The notes beneath the pieces are model-generated. The model was not told the origin of the DNA and did no database searches. It was given only the letters and a program-made list of their open reading frames with translations. A DNA stretch of 64,000 nucleotides from VAXT01 sp963850415 (GTDB taxonomy: Bacteria > Actinomycetota > Thermoleophilia > Gaiellales > Gaiellaceae): the NCBI GenBank assembly GCA_963850415.1, contig CAWKLE010000004.1, positions 496,001 through 560,000 on the forward strand, written 5' to 3'. Shown one piece after another: positions 25,113-33,206 of the stretch. The translations under genes and the position numbers were made by a program. The first letter of the stretch is position 1; each line of letters starts with the position of its first letter.

Positions 25113-27509
25113 GTGAGGACGCTCGACGGCGTCGGAACCGAGCAGGGCCCGCTGGCGCCCGAGGAGCTTCGGCTCATCGACGCGTACTGGCGCGCCGCGA
25201 ACTACCTGTCGGTCGGGCAGATCTTCCTGCTCGCCAACCCGCTGCTCCGGGAGCCGCTCGCGGCCGAGCACGTCAAGCCGCGGCTGCTCGGTCACTTCGG
25301 CACGACTCCGGGGCTGAACCTCGTCTACGCCCACCTGAACCGGGCGATCAAGGCGCGCGACCTGCAGGCGCTCTACGTGACCGGGCCGGGCCACGGCGGG
25401 CCGGGGCTCGTCGCGAACGCCTACCTCGAGGGCACCTACAGCGAGGTGTACCCGCGCGTGAGCATGGACGAGGAGGGTCTGAGTGAGCTCTTCCGCCAGT
25501 TCTCCTTCCCGGGCGGGATCCCGAGCCACGTCGCGCCGGAGACGCCGGGCTCGATCCACGAGGGCGGCGAGCTCGGGTACGCGCTCACCCACGCGTACGG
25601 CGCGGCGTTCGACAACCCTGAGCTGCTCGTCGCATGCGTCGTCGGCGACGGCGAGGCCGAGACGGGGCCGCTCGCGGCGAGCTGGCACTCGAACAAGTTC
25701 CTGAATGCGAAGACCGACGGGGCGGTGCTGCCGATCCTGCACCTGAACGGCTACAAGATCGCGAACCCGACCGTCCTCGCGCGGATTCCCGAGCCCGAGC
25801 TGGTGTCACTGCTCGAGGGCTACGGGCACCGCCCCATCCTCGTCACGGGCGGCTTCGACGGCGAGGCTCCAGCCGCTGTCCATCAGCGCTTCGCCGCCGC
25901 GCTGGACGCTGCCCTCGCCGAGATCGCTGCCATCCAGACGCACGCCCGCGAGACGGGAGCCGAGCCGAGGCGGCCGCGCTGGCCGATGATCGTCCTGCGC
26001 ACGCCGAAGGGCTGGACCGGCCCGAAGGAGGTCGACGGCCTGCCTGTCGAGGATTCGTGGCGGTCACACCAGGTTCCGATGACCGACGTGCGCGACAACC
26101 CCGATCACCTCCGGGTACTCGAGGACTGGCTGCGAAGCTACGAGCCGGAGGAGCTCTTCGACGAGAACGGGACGCTGATCGCCGAGCTCGCCCAGCTGGC
26201 GCCGACCGGCGAGAGCCGGATGAGCGCGACTCCGTACGCGAACGGCGGCATCCTGCTCCGAGAGCTCGTCCTGCCCGACTTCCGAGACTACGCGGTCGAG
26301 GTGCCCGAGCCCGGCACGACCACGAGCGAGGCGACGAGGGTGCTCGGCGCGTTCCTCCGCGACGTGATCGCGAAGAACCCGGACAACTTCCGGCTCTTCG
26401 GCCCCGACGAGACGGCCTCGAACCGGCTGGGCGACGTGTTCGAAGTGACCGGCCGAACCTGGCTCGCCGAGACCAAGCCCACCGACGACGGCCTCGCACG
26501 CGAGGGTCGGGTGATGGAGGTCCTCTCCGAGCACCTCTGCCAGGGCTGGCTCGAGGGCTACCTCCTGACCGGCCGGCACGGCCTGTTCAACTGCTACGAG
26601 GCCTTCATCCACATCATCGACTCGATGTTCAACCAGCACGCGAAGTGGCTGAAAGTGACGAGGCAGATCCCCTGGCGGCGCCCGATCGCGTCGCTCAACT
26701 ACCTGCTCAGCTCCCACGTCTGGCGGCAGGACCACAACGGCTTCTCGCACCAGGATCCCGGCTTCGTCGACCACGTCGTGAACAAGAAGGCGGAGATCAT
26801 CCGCGTCTACCTGCCGCCGGACGCGAACACGCTCCTCTCCGTCGCCGACCACTGCCTCCGCAGCCGCAACTACGTGAACGTGATCGTCGCGGGCAAGCAG
26901 CCGGCGCTCAACTACCTCTCGATGGAGGATGCGGTCATCCACTGCACGCGCGGACTCGGGGCCTGGGACTGGGCGTCGACCGATGAGGGCGGCGAGCCGG
27001 ACGTCGTGCTCGGCTGCTGCGGAGACGTGCCGACGCTGGAGACGCTCGCCGCGGCGGCGATCCTGCGCGAGCACCTGCCGGAGCTCAAGGTGCGGGTCGT
27101 GAACGTCGTCGACCTGATGCGGCTGCAGCCGGAGAGCGAGCACCCGCACGGCCTCTCCGACGCCGAGTTCGACTCGCTCTTCACGACCGACCGCCCGGTC
27201 GTCTTCGCCTATCACGGCTACCCGTGGCTGATCCACCGGCTCACCTACCGGCGGGCGAACCACGGGAACCTCCACGTGCGCGGCTACAAGGAGGAAGGCA
27301 CGACGACCACGCCGTTCGACATGGTCATGCTCAACGACCTCGATCGCTTCCACCTCGTGATCGACGTCATCGACCGCGTGCCGGGGCTGGCCCCACGCGC
27401 GGCGGGCCTCCGGCAGGACATGGTCGAGGAGCGGTTGCGCTGCCGCGTGTGGACGCGCGAGCACGGCGAGGACGAGCCCGCGGTGCGCGACTGGGCCTGG
27501 CCGCACTGA
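25113..27509 (+). CDS. xfp: xylulose-5-phosphate/fructose-6-phosphate phosphoketolase
   Basis: The 798-residue TPP enzyme cleaves xylulose-5-P (or fructose-6-P) with phosphate to acetyl-phosphate plus glyceraldehyde-3-P (or erythrose-4-P). Clear family segments are YVTGPGHGGPGLVANAYLEG, SHVAPETPGSIHEGGELGY, VGDGEAETGPLAASWHSNKF, LFGPDETASNRL, EGYLLTGRHGLFNCYEAF, SHVWRQDHNGFSHQDPGF and IVAGKQPALNYL. Full length for the family. The GTG start at 25113 lies 19 bases after the exporter stop. The acetate kinase gene four bases downstream completes conversion of acetyl-phosphate to acetate and ATP. Confidence 0.96.
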   Translation: MRTLDGVGTEQGPLAPEELRLIDAYWRAANYLSVGQIFLLANPLLREPLAAEHVKPRLLGHFGTTPGLNLVYAHLNRAIKARDLQALYVTGPGHGGPGLVANAYLEGTYSEVYPRVSMDEEGLSELFRQFSFPGGIPSHVAPETPGSIHEGGELGYALTHAYGAAFDNPELLVACVVGDGEAETGPLAASWHSNKFLNAKTDGAVLPILHLNGYKIANPTVLARIPEPELVSLLEGYGHRPILVTGGFDGEAPAAVHQRFAAALDAALAEIAAIQTHARETGAEPRRPRWPMIVLRTPKGWTGPKEVDGLPVEDSWRSHQVPMTDVRDNPDHLRVLEDWLRSYEPEELFDENGTLIAELAQLAPTGESRMSATPYANGGILLRELVLPDFRDYAVEVPEPGTTTSEATRVLGAFLRDVIAKNPDNFRLFGPDETASNRLGDVFEVTGRTWLAETKPTDDGLAREGRVMEVLSEHLCQGWLEGYLLTGRHGLFNCYEAFIHIIDSMFNQHAKWLKVTRQIPWRRPIASLNYLLSSHVWRQDHNGFSHQDPGFVDHVVNKKAEIIRVYLPPDANTLLSVADHCLRSRNYVNVIVAGKQPALNYLSMEDAVIHCTRGLGAWDWASTDEGGEPDVVLGCCGDVPTLETLAAAAILREHLPELKVRVVNVVDLMRLQPESEHPHGLSDAEFDSLFTTDRPVVFAYHGYPWLIHRLTYRRANHGNLHVRGYKEEGTTTTPFDMVMLNDLDRFHLVIDVIDRVPGLAPRAAGLRQDMVEERLRCRVWTREHGEDEPAVRDWAWPH

Positions 27510-27513
27510 GGCG

Positions 27514-28410
27514 TTGAGCTCCGTCCTCACGGTCAACGCGGGCTCGACGAGCCTGAAGCTCAGCCTCGTCGAGGGCGAGACCTCGCGACCCGTGGACGGC
27601 TTCGAGCCGGCGGACGCGGTCGGCCACCGCGTCGTCCACGGAGGGTCGCGGTACACGGAGCCGGTGCTGATCGACGACGAGGTCGAGGAGGCGATCGACG
27701 AGCTGTCGCACATCGCGCCGCTGCACAACACTCCGGCGCTGCGCGCGATCCGCGAGGCGCGCGCCGCCCTGCCCGACGTGCCGCACGTCGCCGTCTTCGA
27801 CACGGCGTTCCACGCGACGATTCCCCCCGAGGCCTCGACCTATGCGATCCCGGAGCGCTGGCGCGACTGGGGCGTGCGCCGCTACGGGTTCCACGGGATC
27901 GCCGTGCAGTCGGTCGTCTCGCGGCTCGACGCCACGCGGATCGTGGCCTGCCACCTGGGCGGCGGCTGCTCGGTGACCGCGGTGCTCGACGGGCGCTCGG
28001 TCGACACGACGATGGGCTTCACCCCGCTCGAAGGCGTGCCGATGGCCACCCGCTCGGGCTCCGTCGATCCCGGGGCGTTGATCTACCTCCTCCGCGAGCA
28101 CGGCCTGACCGTCGACGACCTCGACGCCGCGCTCGAGCACGAGTCGGGGCTCGCCGCGCTCGGAGGGCTCGACGACCCGCTCGGCTTCTCGGTCTACACG
28201 TACAGGATCGCGAACGCGGTGGCGCAGATGGCGATGGCGCTCCGCGGCCTCGACGTGGTCACGTTCTCGGGAGGCGTCGGCGAGAACCGGACGGACGTGA
28301 GAGCTGCGATCGTCGAACGCCTTCTGTTCCTCGGCCACTTCAGCGTCGAGGTCCTCCCCGCGCGCGAAGACCTCGTCATCGCGGATGCGGTGCGCGACCT
28401 GCTCCGCTAG
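27514..28410 (+). CDS. ackA: compact acetate kinase
   Basis: This 298-residue protein is a clear acetate/propionate kinase: VNAGSTSLKLSL (phosphate-1), VGHRVVHGGS with the substrate Arg, VAVFDTAFHATIP with the catalytic Asp, RRYGFHGIA, HLGGGCSVTAV, DTTMGFTPLEGVPMATRSGSVDP and the adenosine loop FSGGVGENR. Acetate kinases are usually about 400 residues; here about 100 residues are missing, mostly between the first strands and in the C-terminal half, while the active-site motifs stay. It starts at a TTG four bases after the phosphoketolase stop, so the two form a phosphoketolase/acetate pathway operon. Confidence 0.92.
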   Translation: MSSVLTVNAGSTSLKLSLVEGETSRPVDGFEPADAVGHRVVHGGSRYTEPVLIDDEVEEAIDELSHIAPLHNTPALRAIREARAALPDVPHVAVFDTAFHATIPPEASTYAIPERWRDWGVRRYGFHGIAVQSVVSRLDATRIVACHLGGGCSVTAVLDGRSVDTTMGFTPLEGVPMATRSGSVDPGALIYLLREHGLTVDDLDAALEHESGLAALGGLDDPLGFSVYTYRIANAVAQMAMALRGLDVVTFSGGVGENRTDVRAAIVERLLFLGHFSVEVLPAREDLVIADAVRDLLR

Positions 28411-29141
28411 GGCGTCTGCCTGCGCAAGGTCGCCGCGCCGAGAGCGAGCGCGAGCAAGGTCACGGCGAGGACGATCACTACGTCCAGCGCCAGGCGGGCG
28501 TCGATGACGTCGTCGCCGACCCGATGCAGCGCGTCGTAGGCGTAGGTGAGCGGAAGGAAGGCGGACGCGATCTCGAGCGGCCGGGCCATCTCCTCCCGCG
28601 GGACGATCAGGCCGCAGAGCAGGATCTGCGGGAACACGAACGCCGGCATGAACTGCACCGCCTGGAACTCGGTGCGTGCAAAGGCGCTGAGGAGCAGCCC
28701 GAGCGACATGCCGAGCACCGCGTTCGTGACCGCGAGCACGACGACGAGCCAGCGAGGACCGGCCGTGTGCAGGTCGAGGAGCCCGAAGGCGACGAGCGAG
28801 ACGAGCAGCGCCTGGACCGCGGCCACCGCGGCGAAGGCGATCCCGTACCCCAGGAGGAGATCGAGCTTCGCGATCGGCATCGCCATCAGGCGCTCGAGCG
28901 TCCCGGTCGTCCGCTCGCGCAGCATCGTGATCGAGGTGACGAGAAACATGGCGATGAACGGAAAGAGGCCGAGCAGCGGGACGCCGATCCGCTCGAACAC
29001 GCCCGGGCTGTCGATGAACATGTACTTGAGGAGCGTGACCAGCGCGACGGGCACGACCATCAGGAGCGCGATCGTCCGGGGGTCGCGCCGCAGCTGGGCG
29101 AAGACCCGGATCGCGGTCGCCCAGGTCGCCCTCGGGCTCAC
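28407..29141 (-). CDS. ABC-2 type transporter permease
   Basis: The 244-residue protein has six membrane helices of the ABC-2 type: TIALLMVVPVALVTLLKYMF, LGLFPFIAMFLVTSITML, then the conserved RERTTGTLERLMAMPI cytoplasmic segment, and later FPQILLCGLIVPREEMARPL before the amphipathic FLPLTYAYDALH. This is the DrrB/NodJ-like layout. It is coupled to the ATPase at 29138 (GTGA). The pair probably exports a drug or lipid. Its stop overlaps that of ackA. Confidence 0.92.
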   Translation of the reverse strand: MSPRATWATAIRVFAQLRRDPRTIALLMVVPVALVTLLKYMFIDSPGVFERIGVPLLGLFPFIAMFLVTSITMLRERTTGTLERLMAMPIAKLDLLLGYGIAFAAVAAVQALLVSLVAFGLLDLHTAGPRWLVVVLAVTNAVLGMSLGLLLSAFARTEFQAVQFMPAFVFPQILLCGLIVPREEMARPLEIASAFLPLTYAYDALHRVGDDVIDARLALDVVIVLAVTLLALALGAATLRRQTP

Positions 29142-29857
29142 GGCCGCTCCTCCTCGATCAGGCGGAGGAAGGACTCCCCGAGGTCGTCGGCGCCCGTGCG
29201 GCGGCGCAGGTCGTCCGGCGTCCCGGTGGCCAGCAGGCGCCCTTCGCGGATGAGCACGAGCTCGTCGCAGTGGTCGGCCTCGTCCATCACGTGGCTCGAG
29301 ACGAGCAGCGTCGTCCCGTCGGCTGCGAGAGCACGGAACATCTGCCAGAGGTCGCGGCGAAGCACCGGGTCGAGGCCCACGGTCGGCTCGTCGAGCACGA
29401 GCAACTGCGGCCTGCCGACGAGGGCCGCCGCAAGCGAGACGCGCGCGCGTTGACCGCCCGACAGCCGGTCGACGACGCGGTCTCGCTCGGCCTCGAGCCC
29501 GACGGCCTCGATCACTTCGCCGATTCGCTCCGGCGGCTGATCGAGGACGCGGGCGAAGTAGCGGAGGTTCTCCTGCACCGTCAGGTCGACGTAGACCGAA
29601 GGTGCCTGGGTCATGTAGCCGATGCGGCTGCGCAGCAGCAGGCTCCCCGCCTCGAGACCGAAGACGCGCACCGAGCCCGACTCGATCACCTGCACGCCGA
29701 CGATCGACCTGATCAGCGTCGACTTCCCGCTCCCGCTCGGGCCGAGCAGCCCCGTGACGGCCCCCGCCCGGACCGTCGCCGACAGATCGTCGAGCGCCTT
29801 GCGACCGCCGCGGACGACCTGCAACCGCTCGCAGAGGACAGCCGGCTCGACGGACAC
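29138..29857 (-). CDS. ABC-2 type transporter ATPase
   Basis: The 239-residue ATPase has Walker A GLLGPSGSGKSTLIRSIVG, Q-loop YMTQAPSVYVDLTV, signature RLSGGQRARVSLAAAL, Walker B LLVLDEPTVGLDP and an H-loop in LLVSSHVMDEADHC, the pattern of DrrA/CcmA-type drug exporters. It starts at GTG 29857 and drives the permease at 28407-29141. Confidence 0.93.
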   Translation of the reverse strand: MSVEPAVLCERLQVVRGGRKALDDLSATVRAGAVTGLLGPSGSGKSTLIRSIVGVQVIESGSVRVFGLEAGSLLLRSRIGYMTQAPSVYVDLTVQENLRYFARVLDQPPERIGEVIEAVGLEAERDRVVDRLSGGQRARVSLAAALVGRPQLLVLDEPTVGLDPVLRRDLWQMFRALAADGTTLLVSSHVMDEADHCDELVLIREGRLLATGTPDDLRRRTGADDLGESFLRLIEEERP

Positions 29858-29872
29858 AGGCGCTTTCTAACG

Positions 29873-29904
29873 CACGAGAGCCCGGACGGCGCCGGGCTCT
29901 CGTG
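29873..29904 (-). terminator. strong hairpin terminator of the 29922-30320 gene
   Basis: CACGAGAGCCCGG (29873-29885) pairs perfectly over 13 bases with CCGGGCTCTCGTG (29892-29904) around a six-base loop, just downstream of the minus-strand gene and before the exporter ATPase start. Confidence 0.8.
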
Positions 29905-29921
29905 TTCGGGGGAGGGTCTAT

Positions 29922-30320
29922 CTACGGGCCGGACTGCGTGCCGACGACGTCGAACGCCTTGTTCACGTAGACCGTGACCCGTGACCCGTCGCTCCGGGTC
30001 ATGTGGGCCTCGTACGCGGCGTGGCCGTCTGCGTCGGTCTCGACCCGCTCGATCGTGCCGCCGCTCACCTTCGCCAGCGCGGCCGCACGGACCTTCGCTT
30101 CGGTGGTACCGGTGAGAAGCGTCTCGTCCGGACGCTGGGGCGGCAGCCCCGCCTGACCGGGCCCGCCGAACTGGGGCCTGGACGGGGCGCTGTTGTTACG
30201 GCTGCCGTTGTTGCTCGATCCCCCGCCCCCGGAGGCTGCGCCGGCGATCGCCGACCCTCCGAAGGCGAGTGCCGTGATCGATAGGACGATCAGCAGCAGG
30301 TTCTTGACTCTGTCAGTCAT
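29922..30320 (-). CDS. small exported PepSY-like protein
   Basis: The 132-residue protein has a signal sequence (RVKNLLLIVLSITALAFGGS...AGAAS), a low-complexity Gly/Ser/Asn/Pro linker (residues 32-62) and one compact domain TEAKVRAAALAKVSGGTIERVETDADGHAAYEAHM...VYVNKAFDVVG, which fits the PepSY fold found in protease propeptides and secreted inhibitors. A good AAAGGAGA site precedes the ATG. Role unknown; PepSY domains often inhibit or sense peptidases outside the cell. Confidence 0.8.
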   Translation of the reverse strand: MTDRVKNLLLIVLSITALAFGGSAIAGAASGGGGSSNNGSRNNSAPSRPQFGGPGQAGLPPQRPDETLLTGTTEAKVRAAALAKVSGGTIERVETDADGHAAYEAHMTRSDGSRVTVYVNKAFDVVGTQSGP

Positions 30321-30432
30321 AGGTCTCCTTTCTGTTGGGAACGAGCGGACTCCCCCAGCAGACCAACGCGACGTGAGAACGTGCTAAGCCGGGCCTAAGA
30401 CGTTCTTCTGAATCCGATTAGGCTCACGTGAA

Positions 30433-31461
30433 GTGACGCGCACCCTCACCGTGCGGGAGCTGAACCGGGCGCTGCTCGCGCGGCAGATGCTGCTCGAGCG
30501 CGTGCAGGCGCCGTTGCCGCGCGCGCTCGAGCGCATGGCCGGGCTCCAGGCGCAGTACGCCCCGTCGATGTACATCGGGCTCTGGACGCGCCTCGAGGGC
30601 TTCGCCCGCGAGCAGTTGACACGAGCCCTCGAGCGGCGGAGCGTCATCCAGGCGTCGATGATGCGGGCGACGATCCACCTCGTCTCGAAGCGGGACTACT
30701 GGCCGTTCGTCGTCGGGATCCGACGGGCGCAGCGGACCTGGTGGCTGCGGACGCACGGCCGCGACCTCGACCCGAGGAAGGTCTCCGCGAACGACCGCAA
30801 AGCTCGGCGCGCGTTCGCCGGCGGCACGCTGACCCGGGCGGAGCTCGAAGCCGTCCTCGACGAGCGGCTCGGCGCCGCCGGGCTGTTCCTCGACCTGGTC
30901 CGCGTCCCGCCGTCGGGCACCTGGGAGCGGCGGCGGGCCGATCTGTACGCGCTCGCCGAGAACTGGGTCGGCCCCGAGTCGGCGACCGAGGCGGACGGGA
31001 TCGAGCTGCTCGTCCGTCGCTACCTGCAGGGCTTCGGCCCGGCGCGTCCGGCAGAGATCGCCGACTGGGCGAGCCTCGACGTGAAGACGGTCCGCCAGGC
31101 GCTCGAGCGCCTCGAGCTGCGGCGCTTCCAGGACGAGGACGGCAGAGAGCTCGTCGACCTGCCGCGGCTGCCGCTGCCCGACGAGGACACGCCCGCTCCG
31201 GTGCGCTTCCTGCCCGCCTGGGACGCGACGCTGCTCGTCCACGCGCGGCGGACGCAGATCCTTCCCGAGCGCCACCGGCCTCGTATCTTCAACGTCCGCA
31301 CCCCCCACTCCGTGAACACGTTCCTCGTCGACGGCCAGGTCGCGGGCACGTGGCGCTACGAGCACGGCCGCGTCGAGGTCGAGCCGTTCGGCCGGCTGCC
31401 GAAGCCCGTCCGCGCGGAGCTCGAGGACGAGGCCGAGCGCCTCGCGGCGTTCCACGAATGA
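30433..31461 (+). CDS. winged-helix DNA-binding-domain protein (AlkZ/AlkX-like)
   Basis: The 342-residue protein matches the HTH_42 superfamily that includes interstrand-crosslink glycosylases: N-terminal LTVRELNRALLARQMLLER, GLQAQYAPSMYIGLWTRL, SVIQASMMRATIHLVSKRDY, then LLVRRYLQGFGPARPAEIADW and FLPAWDATLLVHARRTQILP near the end. These segments recur across actinobacterial members, several copies per genome. AlkZ-type proteins unhook DNA crosslinks; the catalytic QxQ motif (GLQAQY) is present here, so glycosylase activity is plausible. The GTG start at 30433 is 8 bases from the previous intergenic A/T patch. Confidence 0.85.
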   Translation: MTRTLTVRELNRALLARQMLLERVQAPLPRALERMAGLQAQYAPSMYIGLWTRLEGFAREQLTRALERRSVIQASMMRATIHLVSKRDYWPFVVGIRRAQRTWWLRTHGRDLDPRKVSANDRKARRAFAGGTLTRAELEAVLDERLGAAGLFLDLVRVPPSGTWERRRADLYALAENWVGPESATEADGIELLVRRYLQGFGPARPAEIADWASLDVKTVRQALERLELRRFQDEDGRELVDLPRLPLPDEDTPAPVRFLPAWDATLLVHARRTQILPERHRPRIFNVRTPHSVNTFLVDGQVAGTWRYEHGRVEVEPFGRLPKPVRAELEDEAERLAAFHE

Positions 31462-32504
31462 CTGCGAATGTGGCCCTCCTCGGGTACGGGCTCGCGGGCT
31501 CCGTCTTCCACGCGCCGTTCATCTCGACGACTCCCGGGCTTCGGCTGTCGATGGTCGTGACCGGGAACGACGATCGCCGCGAACAGGCGCTCCGTGAACA
31601 CCCGGGCGCGGCCGTGGTCGGCACGGCCGTCGAGGTCTGGGAGCGCTCGTCGGAGCTGGACCTGGCCGTGGTCGCGACGCCCAACAGCACCCACGTCCCG
31701 CTCGGGCTGGCCGCCCTCGACGCGGGGTTGGCCGTCGTCGTCGACAAGCCCTTGGCGCGCAACGCGGCGGAAGGCAGGACGCTCGTCGACGCGGCCGCCG
31801 AGCGCGGCCTGCTGCTGACCGTGTTCCAGAACCGTCGCTGGGACGGAGACTTCCTCACGCTGCGCCGCCTGTTGGAGACGAACGAGCTCGGGAGAGTGCA
31901 CCGCTTCGAGTCGCGCTTCGAGCGCTGGCGGCCGGACCCCGGCGACGGCTGGCGCGAGCGGGCCGGCGCCGACGAAGGCGGCGGGCTGCTCCTCGACCTC
32001 GGGAGCCACCTCGTCGACCAGGCCCTGCAGCTCTTCGGTCCCGCGACCGAGATCTACGCCGAGGTCGACACGCGTCGCGAGGGCGCCGTTGTCGACGACG
32101 ACGACTTCATCGCGCTGGAGCACGAGTCGGGCGTCCGCTCCCACCTCTGGATGAGCGCGCTCGCCGCCGATCGAGGCCCTCGTTTCCGCGTGCTCGGCGA
32201 TCGCGCCGCCTTCACGAAGGACGGCATCGACATCCAGGAGGAACAGCTCCGCGCAGGCCTCTCATCGGGCGGGCTGACCTGGGGACAGGAGCCGCAGGAG
32301 CTCTGGGGCCACCTCACCGTCGACGGTGTGCGGCGCCCGATCCCCACGCAGCCGGGGTCCTACGGGGCGTTCTACGCCGGCGTGGCGCAGAGCCTCCGCG
32401 ACGATCGGCCTCCGCCGGTCGACCCGCTCGAGGCGGTCGCCGCGCTCGCAGTGCTAGACGCCGCCCGCGAGCGTGCGAAGGCTCTACGCCTCCCGGGCGC
32501 GTAA
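31458..32504 (+). CDS. Gfo/Idh/MocA-family NAD(P)-dependent oxidoreductase
   Basis: The 348-residue protein has an N-terminal Rossmann fold (VALLGYGLAGSVFHAPFI), the VVATPNSTHVPLGLAALDAG and VVVDKPLARNAAEG motifs (EKP-like site with DKP), and the late GGGLLLDLGSHLVDQALQLFG with the catalytic His. The FHAPFI segment resembles YdgJ/scyllo-inositol-type oxidoreductases. It overlaps the upstream gene by ATGA and its 3' end overlaps the convergent GntR gene by 21 bases. Confidence 0.9.
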   Translation: MTANVALLGYGLAGSVFHAPFISTTPGLRLSMVVTGNDDRREQALREHPGAAVVGTAVEVWERSSELDLAVVATPNSTHVPLGLAALDAGLAVVVDKPLARNAAEGRTLVDAAAERGLLLTVFQNRRWDGDFLTLRRLLETNELGRVHRFESRFERWRPDPGDGWRERAGADEGGGLLLDLGSHLVDQALQLFGPATEIYAEVDTRREGAVVDDDDFIALEHESGVRSHLWMSALAADRGPRFRVLGDRAAFTKDGIDIQEEQLRAGLSSGGLTWGQEPQELWGHLTVDGVRRPIPTQPGSYGAFYAGVAQSLRDDRPPPVDPLEAVAALAVLDAARERAKALRLPGA

Positions 32505-33206
32505 CCGTTCGCCGTTCGAGAAGTGCTCGAGCACGTGCGCGAGCAGCTCGAACGAGTGCAGCACGTGCTCGCGCGCGAGAGCTCGTGCGCCCGCTCCGTT
32601 CCTCGCGCGCAGCGCGGCGATGATCGCCCGATGCTCGTACTCATTTCGCTCGTAGAGGGCGTCGGTCTCGGAGCCCCCGGGCGCCCACACGGCGTGACCG
32701 GAGAACGAGCGGCGGGCGCTCTTCGCCAGCCGTTCGATGAGCGGCGCTTCTGCGACGCGGTAGATGACGTCGTGGAAGCCGTGGTTCGCGACGACCCAGT
32801 CGTGCGTGAGCCGCCAGCGGTCGGCGTCCTCCTGCGGCTGCGCCCGGAGCGCGTGCGTCGCCTTGCTGAACGCCTGCTCGGCCTCGTCCAGCTCCTCGAG
32901 CTCGTCGCGCGTGAACTTCGGCGCCGCGATTTCCGTCGCGAGCGACTCGAGCTCGGCCCGAACGAGGAACGCTTCGCGGAGCTCGTCGAGCGTGATCGTC
33001 CGCACGCGCACGCCGCGGTTCGGCACGAACGAGACGAGCCCGAGCGCCGCGAGCCGGCGAAGCGCCTCGCGCACCGGGGTCCGGCTGACCGCGAAGCGGT
33101 CCGAGAGCTCCTCCTGCCGGAGCACGCGACCCGGTTCCAGGTCGCCCGAGACGATCGCCTGCTCGAGCACGAGCGCGATCTCGTCGGCCTTGGTGGTGTC
33201 GCTCAT
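32484..33206 (-). CDS. GntR-family regulator with FCD domain
   Basis: The 240-residue regulator has a GntR winged helix (LRQEELSDRFAVSRTPVREA, residues 27-50) and an all-helical FCD effector domain with likely metal ligands (RLTHDWVVANHGFHDVIYR and a late ERNEYEHRAIIAAL). FCD regulators bind small organic acids. Its start overlaps the malate synthase stop (ATGA), so it is the last gene of the aceA-aceB operon and the natural candidate to control it in response to a glyoxylate-shunt or C2 metabolite. Confidence 0.93.
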   Translation of the reverse strand: MSDTTKADEIALVLEQAIVSGDLEPGRVLRQEELSDRFAVSRTPVREALRRLAALGLVSFVPNRGVRVRTITLDELREAFLVRAELESLATEIAAPKFTRDELEELDEAEQAFSKATHALRAQPQEDADRWRLTHDWVVANHGFHDVIYRVAEAPLIERLAKSARRSFSGHAVWAPGGSETDALYERNEYEHRAIIAALRARNGAGARALAREHVLHSFELLAHVLEHFSNGERLRAREA

